DNA of 49,242 nt from NCBI GenBank assembly GCA_021824175.1, contig JAKALP010000038.1, positions 1 through 49,242 of the forward strand. Direction: 5' to 3'. Below the pieces are notes generated by a model, which saw nothing but the letters and a program-made list of their open reading frames with translations, was not told where the DNA came from and ran no database searches. This DNA comes from Deltaproteobacteria bacterium (GTDB taxonomy: Bacteria > Desulfobacterota > Desulfobacteria > Desulfobacterales > Desulfosarcinaceae). Each line of letters opens with the position of its first letter. Positions within the stretch are counted from its first letter, which is position 1. Below, piece after piece: positions 43,394-49,242 of this stretch. The position numbers and the translations under genes were made by a program.

Positions 43394-44077
43394 CTACTCG
43401 TTGTAGATCGTGCGCCTGTTTTCTCGGTGATCCACCACATACAGCAGTTGAGCGATACGGCCAATGTTGTCAAGCATCTGACTGACCACACCGCGGTCAA
43501 TCTCGTACACCCTGAAATAGACCCTGCGATATCCGGGCGGACAGCGCTTATAGGAAGTCAAAATACTGGTCATCTTGCCGCCTGAGTTGCGCACCACATT
43601 GGCGACTTCCATGATCGAACCCGGCCGGTCCTCCAGCAAAATGGCGATATGCAGGCCGCGGTCTTGCAGTCCGGTCAAAGACACCAGCGCCCGGAATAAA
43701 TCGCTTTGGGTGATGATGCCTTGAAGGTTGCCATCGGCGGATACGGCCGGCATGCCGGAAATCTTATTTTTCAGAAGTAGTTCGGCCGCCTCTTCGATAG
43801 TATAGTCGATGGGAACCGTGATGGCCGGCTTGCTCATAATATCAGAGACCTTGACCTTATCCAGCAGGTAGATCAGCTCATGCACATCCAAGGTGGTGGC
43901 ATCCGAGGCCGAGGCGCGTTTGAGATCCCCGTCGCTGAGCATGCCTTTGAGCTTACCGTCTTTGAGCACCGGCATCTGATGGATCTGGTGTTTCTTGATT
44001 AAATCCATGGCCCGTTTCATGGAGTCACCCGGCGCCACGGTGATTACTTCCTTTGTCATCCAATATTTGACTAACAT
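43394..44077 (-). CDS. Tandem CBS - ACT domain protein
   Basis: 227-residue regulatory protein with two CBS domains (about 1-55 and 75-130; MTKEVITVAPGDS and MSKPAITVPIDYT) that bind adenine nucleotides, then an ACT-like domain (about 142-215; IAILLEDRPGSIMEVANVV). It resembles AcuB-type stand-alone CBS proteins of sulfate reducers; its target is unknown. GGAG precedes the ATG. The universal stress protein gene lies 78 bp upstream in the same direction. Confidence 0.85.
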   Translation of the reverse strand: MLVKYWMTKEVITVAPGDSMKRAMDLIKKHQIHQMPVLKDGKLKGMLSDGDLKRASASDATTLDVHELIYLLDKVKVSDIMSKPAITVPIDYTIEEAAELLLKNKISGMPAVSADGNLQGIITQSDLFRALVSLTGLQDRGLHIAILLEDRPGSIMEVANVVRNSGGKMTSILTSYKRCPPGYRRVYFRVYEIDRGVVSQMLDNIGRIAQLLYVVDHRENRRTIYNE

Positions 44078-44155
44078 GGTGGGGTCTCCTTTTACCTCCG
44101 AGGTAAGATTTAATGATAGCGATAGGCCGTCAAACGTCTATTCCCGCACGCCGGG

Positions 44156-44626
44156 CTATTGATCAAAAAACTTATCCCCCCGGATGCTCAACAGCGGAAT
44201 GGGGCTGCGCCGGTACATGGCCCGGGCGCAAGATCCCATGACCACATCCGCCAGATCAGAGCGCCCCTTGGTGGCCATGATCAGCAAATCAGGAGTCTCC
44301 TCATCAATGACCTCCAACAACTTCTGATACGGCACGCCGATACGCACCACGGAACGGGTTGTGGCCGGATCTGCGCCTGATCTTTTGATAAGTTCAGCCA
44401 TGGATTCAAAGCGCTCTCGCATGCGGTCGCTGACAAACTTTTCATAGTCAAAGGTAGCATAGGTGGCCATGATGCTCTGCACGGCATCAATGTCCCGCTG
44501 ATTGATAACATTTACAAAGAGCAGGTCGGCTTTCAAGTCGAAAGCCATCTGAACCGCGTATTGGGCCGTGGGCAACGAATACCTGGACAAATCGACCGCT
44601 ACCATAATACTGTGAATGGTGGCCAT
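44156..44626 (-). CDS. Universal stress protein (UspA family)
   Basis: 156-residue UspA-fold protein. It has the N-terminal MVAVDLSRYS strand with its Asp, LIMATKGRSDLADVVMGSCARAM as the ATP-binding G-2x-G-9x-G(S/T)-like loop, and the final strand PLLSIR. ATP binding is likely but the role is unknown. GGAG precedes the ATG. It is followed by the CBS-ACT gene, and both may sense adenylate charge. Confidence 0.88.
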   Translation of the reverse strand: MATIHSIMVAVDLSRYSLPTAQYAVQMAFDLKADLLFVNVINQRDIDAVQSIMATYATFDYEKFVSDRMRERFESMAELIKRSGADPATTRSVVRIGVPYQKLLEVIDEETPDLLIMATKGRSDLADVVMGSCARAMYRRSPIPLLSIRGDKFFDQ

Positions 44627-45013
44627 TGGGCACTCCTTTCAAAGTTGGTTTTGGCGGCGCATGCCTCCGCCGACATACGAACGATGGCACTGCCGCTGAT
44701 TTCTTGAGCAAGGCCCATGCCACCCAAAGAAAAGGCTTGGTAAAATTAATACGCAACAATTCCAAATAGTTTCTTTGGGAAGCATTCCGGATGGACGTGT
44801 CAGCTTTTTTTTCAAAATGTCAACTTGATACGATAATGACTTGTAGACTTGGATCGCTCGGTTGCAAAAATCATGGCGTTGAACCTTTTGATAGATTGGA
44901 TATACGCGTAGCTGAATAGTCTCAAAATTTGTTGAGAGCATGCACGAGGGCGAGCTGAGGGAAAAGCAATAACAGGCCACGAGCCCGACTCGCGCTCTAT
45001 GCCCAACGCTGTC
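44627..45013. other. Divergent intergenic region, no gene seen
   Basis: Between the universal stress protein and the lipoprotein gene. Two minus-strand frames (to 113 residues) are Cys- and Ser-rich, have no ribosome binding site and match nothing. A GC stem (GGCGG / CCGCC) lies at about 44653-44671 in the leader of the stress gene. A run of eight T is at about 44807-44814. Confidence 0.35.
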
Positions 45014-45042
45014 TTGACAGATCTCAAGCGAAAAGATATCCC
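45014..45042 (+). promoter_or_regulatory. Possible sigma-70 promoter for the lipoprotein gene
   Basis: TTGACA at 45014-45019, a 17-bp spacer and TATCCC at 45037-45042. The -35 matches perfectly and the -10 matches moderately. It is 68 bp upstream of the lipoprotein ATG. Confidence 0.4.
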
Positions 45043-45109
45043 GAAGTAAATCTTTGTCAGTTCAAGGAAGAACTATAAGCGCCCCACGGAAATACAAGGA
45101 GGACCCAAG

Positions 45110-45733
45110 ATGAATCAGTTTTCAATACGGCAAATAACGCTTCAACTTGCCATAATCGCCTTGTTGTTAATGACCGCGGCTTGCAGTCATCGCAACTACT
45201 TGATTGTAGACTACCAAGTACCGGCGGAGACCCAAACGCTATCCGGCCAGAGAGTCAGAATCCAGGTCAAGGATATGCGGGAAGATACAAAAACGCTGAC
45301 GCCGGCCGCGGCCGCGGAATTTCCACACTTTGAGGAGCGCTACAGCCTCTCATGGGTCAAGGAAAGCAACCTGCGCATCTCGGTGGGACAATCAGATCTA
45401 ACCGGACTTTTCCAGGAGGCATTTCAGAAAAGATTAACTCAGATGGGGGCATTCGTTGTGCCGGCGGATGAAAGCAGCGCACCCCTTTTCCAGATCATTA
45501 TCCAAACCATGAAAATCGATCTGAAGGATCACACCTGGACCGCCAAAGTGGCCTTCGAAGCCAGTCTGTTTATGGACAATCAATTGGTGGCCAAGGAGAC
45601 GGTGAACGGATCGGCCGAGCGGCCCAAGATCATCGGCCGCAAAGGCGCGGATGACACCTTGAGCGATATTTTCACCGATATCATCAACCGCTTGAACATC
45701 ATCAAACTGTTCCAGCAGGCCAAGTTGATATGA
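45110..45733 (+). CDS. YajG-like lipoprotein
   Basis: 207-residue protein with a lipoprotein signal peptide: a positively charged start, a hydrophobic stretch and the lipobox LMTAAC, which would give lipidated Cys25 and an N-terminal CSHRN. The Ser at +2 predicts outer-membrane sorting by the usual rule. The mature part has the alternating beta pattern of YajG-type or DUF-type lipoproteins; no catalytic motif is seen. AGGAGG precedes the ATG. Confidence 0.75.
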   Translation: MNQFSIRQITLQLAIIALLLMTAACSHRNYLIVDYQVPAETQTLSGQRVRIQVKDMREDTKTLTPAAAAEFPHFEERYSLSWVKESNLRISVGQSDLTGLFQEAFQKRLTQMGAFVVPADESSAPLFQIIIQTMKIDLKDHTWTAKVAFEASLFMDNQLVAKETVNGSAERPKIIGRKGADDTLSDIFTDIINRLNIIKLFQQAKLI

Positions 45734-45779
45734 TTCGCTGAACAAAAAATTATAAGCTATCATTAACCAGCGGCATGGA

Positions 45780-45820
45780 GGAATCGGTATCGGAAATCAA
45801 GACATTTCGATGCCGATTCC
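45780..45820. terminator. Hairpin between convergent lipoprotein and response-regulator genes
   Basis: GGAATCGG-T-ATCG-G-AAAT pairs with ATTTCGATGCCGATTCC, about 16 pairs with one G-T wobble and one bulged base and a loop of about 6 nt. It lies between two convergent stop codons and may be a bidirectional terminator, although no T-run follows either arm. Confidence 0.5.
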
Positions 45821-45858
45821 AGTTTCGAGCCCATCGGCACGTTCCTTGCCGCCAACCA

Positions 45859-46287
45859 TTACCACCCTTTGGCTTCAAGAATACTCTTAAGCTTGTTTTC
45901 CATCTGCCGCTCGACCAGCACGAGCTTCTGGGCTTTGGCCTTCTTAATGCGCTCGGTCAGCTCATCAATATTGGCCGGCTTTTCCACAAAATCCAACGCG
46001 CCCAGCTTCATGGCCTCAATTCCTTTTTCAAGCGTGGCGTGGCCACTGAGCAGAATCACTTGCAGCTCGGGTTTGCTGCGTTTGATGGCCTTGAGTGTTT
46101 CGATGCCATCCACACCCGGCATCATCAAATCCAGCACGATGGCATCAAAGGAGCCCCGTTCTACTTCTTGGAGTGCATCCTTGGCCGATTCCGCGGTGGT
46201 GACCTCCATTCCTCGGTTCTTCATGCGTTCGGACATTACCGACAGAAAATCCTTTTCATCATCCACCAACAATATTTTCTCCGCCAT
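45859..46287 (-). CDS. Single-receiver response regulator
   Basis: 142-residue receiver with the acidic pair DDE (Asp9-Asp10), phospho-acceptor Asp53 (IVLDLMMPG), Ser/Thr in LLSGHA and Lys in VEKPAN. After the receiver there is a short Lys-rich helical tail and no DNA-binding domain, so it passes phosphate on or acts on protein partners. It is the last gene of the four-gene phosphorelay operon. Confidence 0.9.
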   Translation of the reverse strand: MAEKILLVDDEKDFLSVMSERMKNRGMEVTTAESAKDALQEVERGSFDAIVLDLMMPGVDGIETLKAIKRSKPELQVILLSGHATLEKGIEAMKLGALDFVEKPANIDELTERIKKAKAQKLVLVERQMENKLKSILEAKGW

Positions 46288-46328
46288 AGCATGTCTCCTT
46301 TCGGATCAAATCGCCCCCTAAGGGCGGG

Positions 46329-46985
46329 TTATTGAAGATTCTTCAAGGTCAGCCCAACTTTGCCGGCCGCTGAATCGGCTTGGTAATGCGCTCCCAAAGC
46401 CTCCGCAAGCACGGTCACTCGTTCATCCGGAAAAGCATCCGGCGGCAAGGCGGCCAGACGGTTTAGCGATTCAAAAACTATCGCGCCAGGCGTGTCTCCC
46501 TGGACCTTTAAAATGATGGTACCTCCTGCATTAACCGCCGTCAGGGCATAGGTTAAACAGTGCCCCAAAAGCGTCAACAGCAAATAAGGCGCCGTGACAA
46601 GTACCACCGGCTGCTGGCATTGGGCCACCTGCAACCCGACCTGGCGCATGGCCGCTTCACGATGCGATAAGGCGGCCAACAGCTCCACCATTTCATTAAG
46701 ATTCACTTTTCGCAAGGGCTCATCCACGCTGTGGGCGAAGCGATTCATGTTTTTGATGAGTCCGTCAGCACGCCGGGTCTGCCCTTCAATACGCCCGGTT
46801 AACACCTTGAACTTGGCCATGTCAATGGGTAATCCCTTCTCCGCCATGGCCAAGTAATCGTCCATCAAACCGGCATTTTCCCGGATGATGGCCAGGGCAT
46901 TTTTCAATTCGTGGGATATGGAGGCCGTGGTGCGGCCGAAATATCGCAGCCCGGCCTGGGCGATGATATCAAGTTCGGTCTTCAT
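46329..46985 (-). CDS. DHp-type histidine phosphotransfer protein with degenerate ATPase domain
   Basis: 218-residue protein with an H-box SISHELKNALAIIREN (His25) and the second helix of a DHp dimer. The C-terminal half keeps a faint HATPase shape (LGHCLTYALTAVNAGGTI) but the N-box Asn is missing and no DxGxG or GxGLGL loop is present, so autophosphorylation is unlikely. This is the arrangement of ChpT-like phosphotransferases. It overlaps the upstream receiver gene by 4 bp and is followed by another receiver. Confidence 0.75.
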   Translation of the reverse strand: MKTELDIIAQAGLRYFGRTTASISHELKNALAIIRENAGLMDDYLAMAEKGLPIDMAKFKVLTGRIEGQTRRADGLIKNMNRFAHSVDEPLRKVNLNEMVELLAALSHREAAMRQVGLQVAQCQQPVVLVTAPYLLLTLLGHCLTYALTAVNAGGTIILKVQGDTPGAIVFESLNRLAALPPDAFPDERVTVLAEALGAHYQADSAAGKVGLTLKNLQ

Positions 46986-47356
46986 TGGCCTTCTCCTTGG
47001 GGTTTGAGCAGCTCGTTCATGCGCTGGATCAAATCCTGAATATCAATGGGCTTAACCAGATAACTGGCCTCGCCTGAACGATTGGATATCTCTTTAAAAT
47101 CTATTTCCGAGCCATAACCGGTGAGGAAGATGAATTTCATATTAGGGCATCGGGCCTGCAGCTGATCCCGAACCTCGCCCCCTCCCATTTTTGGCATGCG
47201 CACATCCAGCACCGCCAAATCATACTGGCGGGTGGCGACACGATCCAGCGCCTCCTGGCCAGTGGTCACCCAGTCCGCTTCGATGCCCCGCATCTCAAGT
47301 CTTTCCGCCAGCGCGGAAGCCAGATCAGCCTCATCATCCACCAGTAGTACTCTCAT
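46982..47356 (-). CDS. Single-receiver response regulator
   Basis: 124-residue receiver: DDEAD at the start (Asp7-Asp8), phospho-acceptor Asp51 (AVLDVRMPKMGG), Thr in FLTGYG and Lys in LVKPID. There is no output domain. It overlaps the kinase gene by 23 bp upstream and the DHp gene by 4 bp downstream, so it probably receives phosphate directly from the Cache kinase and passes it on. Confidence 0.9.
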   Translation of the reverse strand: MRVLLVDDEADLASALAERLEMRGIEADWVTTGQEALDRVATRQYDLAVLDVRMPKMGGGEVRDQLQARCPNMKFIFLTGYGSEIDFKEISNRSGEASYLVKPIDIQDLIQRMNELLKPQGEGQ

Positions 47357-49124
47357 GACCCTCCCCTTTCGGCGCCCCTATATTCTCCGGTAGTTGAATT
47401 GTAAAACAGGTGCCCTTGCCGACTTCACTGGAAACTTGGATTTGCCCTCCGATCTCATGCACCAGACTGTAGGTAATGGAAAGACCCAGGCCGGTGCCGC
47501 CCTTGCCGGTTTTGGTGGAGAAAAAAGGTTCAAAGATGCGGTGCAGATCTTCTTCGGGGATGCCGCAACCATCGTCGGCAAAAGTCAGGATCAGACCGTT
47601 GTTGTGGGTTTTGGGTCGGATCTGTATCTTGAGATGACCGCCGTCTCCCACAGCCGCGAACGCATTATTGACAATATTGAGAAAGATCTGCTCGAGCTTA
47701 CCGCGATCGCTGAGGATCACTTTGGTGCCCGCAGCCACCTCCACATCCACATGGATGCCGCGCATCTGAATCTCTTTTTCCACAAAGCTCAACACCTCAC
47801 GCACCAACTGCTCCATGGAGATCTCTTCCACGCTGGCTTCCAGATTGCGGGCAAAAGTCAGCAGCCGTTTGGTGATTTTGCCCGCCCGCTTGACCGAACC
47901 CAAAATCGATTCGATTAAGCCCATGAGCTTCTCATCAGCTTCATATTGCTTCTTGAAGGTGAAGAGATCTTTTATCAGACCGGCTTTTTCATTGATGATG
48001 GCCAGCGGATTGTTGATTTCATGGGCCACGCTGGCCGCCATGCGTCCGATGCTCGCCATCTTGGCCGAGTACTCCAACTGATGCAACCCCATCAGCCGTT
48101 TTTCATCGGCGGTGTGCATGTTGCGCACCATGGAGGTCACCGTGCTCAGGATCACCACCAGAATCAGGCTGACACTGCCCACCAGGAAGAGAATCAGTTT
48201 CAAGCGGGTACTGTGCCATGACTGCATCAAATCCTGCTTTTTGCGGATGATCATTAGAATAAAAGGAGTATCTTCGATAAAGCGATAGCCGACAATCAAC
48301 TCCTCGCCGTCGTAGGTCACCGCATCCATCACCTGAGTAGTGGGGTGATAATCCGGCACCGGCAGTTGGATCTTATCCAACACGCGCCCATGGTGATGTG
48401 AGTTGGTTTGGAGAATCCCGCGCCCGTTGACAATAAAGGCATCCCCCAAGCCGCTCAGTTCCATGGTGGAGAGAAGCTCCTCAAAAGGTTTTACTCCGAT
48501 AGAGGCCCGCAACACCTGGAAAGAACCATTGGGAAGCATTTGCTTCACCGCGATGATCAGGTGCGGCACCTGGCGAAACCCTAAAAAGACATCGCTGATG
48601 TAAACCCCGCGATCCACCACCAATTGAAACCACGGCTGCTCATGGTAGTCCTTGTGCTGCAGACTGTAAGGCCCCACGTAAGCGATTTGATCACCGTCCG
48701 CGTTGATCACGCCCAGATCCATAAAGCCGCCGCCGAAGCTGTTTTGCAACCCATTCAGGATGACCACCAGCCGGGTTGGATCGCCGAGGGCTGCTGGACT
48801 GTTGTCCCGGATGATAAAATCCAGCGCCGATTTGCGTTCCGCAAAGAAGAACTCCACCACCCGGCGTGTATTGGCGACTACTCGCGCGTTGCGCAAGCGG
48901 AATTCCGACTCCAGGGCATTCTCGGTCACCTTGTAATCCACCAGGGTGATGAAAATCAGCGGACCCAGGGAAACAAACGAACTGAGCAATACCGTCCATT
49001 TCCAGATGCGCCGGTAATTGAACAGGTACCGGGTCGCCCTGGGCGAGCGCGGCTGGACATTCCAGAAATTGGGTATGATGTTACGCAATGAAATCATCGC
49101 GGCCCTAACCTTTGGATGGCTCAT
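47334..49124 (-). CDS. Cache-domain sensor histidine kinase
   Basis: 596-residue membrane kinase. TM1 is at about 42-62, followed by an extracytoplasmic dCache-type domain (about 63-305; WFQLVVDRGVYISDVFLGFRQVPHLIIAV) and TM2 (about 308-332). The DHp domain has AHEINNPLAI (His368), and the HATPase domain has NNAFAA, DDGCGI and GTGLGLS. No receiver is fused. The start could also be an ATG 27 bp downstream (49097); neither has a strong ribosome binding site. It is the first gene of the phosphorelay operon. Confidence 0.9.
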   Translation of the reverse strand: MSHPKVRAAMISLRNIIPNFWNVQPRSPRATRYLFNYRRIWKWTVLLSSFVSLGPLIFITLVDYKVTENALESEFRLRNARVVANTRRVVEFFFAERKSALDFIIRDNSPAALGDPTRLVVILNGLQNSFGGGFMDLGVINADGDQIAYVGPYSLQHKDYHEQPWFQLVVDRGVYISDVFLGFRQVPHLIIAVKQMLPNGSFQVLRASIGVKPFEELLSTMELSGLGDAFIVNGRGILQTNSHHHGRVLDKIQLPVPDYHPTTQVMDAVTYDGEELIVGYRFIEDTPFILMIIRKKQDLMQSWHSTRLKLILFLVGSVSLILVVILSTVTSMVRNMHTADEKRLMGLHQLEYSAKMASIGRMAASVAHEINNPLAIINEKAGLIKDLFTFKKQYEADEKLMGLIESILGSVKRAGKITKRLLTFARNLEASVEEISMEQLVREVLSFVEKEIQMRGIHVDVEVAAGTKVILSDRGKLEQIFLNIVNNAFAAVGDGGHLKIQIRPKTHNNGLILTFADDGCGIPEEDLHRIFEPFFSTKTGKGGTGLGLSITYSLVHEIGGQIQVSSEVGKGTCFTIQLPENIGAPKGEGHESTTGG

Positions 49125-49242
49125 CCGACATTTTAATGGGCCTACCCAAGATATTGTGGTTCAAGTATATTGATAGAGGGCTTTTACAGCCCCTGTGCCA
49201 TTTGACCCGGGATGATGGTCTGGGGGGATTTTTTATGGGTCC
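49125..49242. other. Sequence upstream of the Cache kinase at window edge
   Basis: No gene. This is where the promoter of the four-gene operon would be expected, but no clear -35/-10 pair stands out. The window ends here. Confidence 0.35.

Noticed and set aside
44639-44980. 113-residue minus-strand frame upstream of the stress protein
   Set aside because: Cys/Ser-rich with no ribosome binding site or motif; it occupies an expected promoter region.

Overview
The window looks like the chromosome of an anaerobic, GC-rich Gram-negative bacterium, most likely a deltaproteobacterium of the Desulfobacterota (sulfate-reducer type). The support is a two-gene NrfH-NrfA menaquinol-to-nitrite module, a four-subunit 2-oxoacid:ferredoxin oxidoreductase with its own ferredoxin subunit, a hemC / cobA-hemD fusion of the kind found with siroheme-derived haem synthesis, selenocysteine synthase (selA), many Cache/PAS/GAF histidine kinases and HD-GYP, PilZ and HDOD proteins. 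The assignment is inference: there is no rRNA or other taxonomic marker in the window. No tRNA, rRNA, transposase, prophage or CRISPR array was recognised.

Layout. 1-3350 (minus strand): nrfHA, with an FNR/CRP-like palindrome upstream and a strong terminator downstream, then a monoglyceride-lipase-like hydrolase. 3498-5401 (plus): an amidase translationally coupled to a hotdog thioesterase-like protein. 5541-6871 (minus): mazG and cvpA. 7127-15268 (plus): a housekeeping run phoH, pgpH, ybeY, pdxJ-like, nnr, tsaE, lysC. 15523-17198: a possible 32-residue membrane peptide, a GNAT acetyltransferase, a tautomerase and pyrF. 17462-25635 (plus): a CheD-HDOD fusion, selA, a degenerate GGDEF-TPR protein, a DHH phosphoesterase, an FmdB zinc ribbon, hemC and cobA-hemD. 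25901-30005 (plus): a PilZ/GNAT-like protein followed by a membrane GAF/HD-GYP protein. 30363-32521 (minus): an operon of TerB-like, GYF-AIM24 and HAD (P-type-ATPase-like) proteins. 32632-33339: trmO. 33505-36644 (minus): a PilZ protein and a hybrid histidine kinase. 36932-39916 (plus): korDABC. 40399-43257 (plus): a second membrane hybrid kinase. 43394-44626 (minus): a universal stress protein and a CBS-ACT protein. 45110-45733 (plus): a lipoprotein. 45859-49124 (minus): a four-gene phosphorelay of Cache kinase, receiver, DHp protein and receiver.

The most distinctive signals are these. (i) Intergenic arrays of 7-8 bp tandem units sit in several gaps; four are built as two inverted arms, and one runs directly into the tsaE start codon. 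(ii) A PdxJ homologue has replacements at most of the known catalytic positions. (iii) A roughly 190-residue V4R-like N-terminal sensor domain is shared by three proteins within 15 kb but joined to different outputs (HD-GYP, or kinase plus receiver). (iv) A CheD deamidase domain is fused to HDOD. (v) A ChpT-like histidine phosphotransfer protein lies between two stand-alone receivers. (vi) NrfA has CxxCH rather than CxxCK at the catalytic haem.

Genes linked to cyclic dinucleotides recur: PgpH (c-di-AMP breakdown), HD-GYP (c-di-GMP breakdown), two PilZ proteins (c-di-GMP binding) and a degenerate GGDEF. Much of the accessory content therefore looks like second-messenger and phosphotransfer signalling placed between conserved housekeeping genes.
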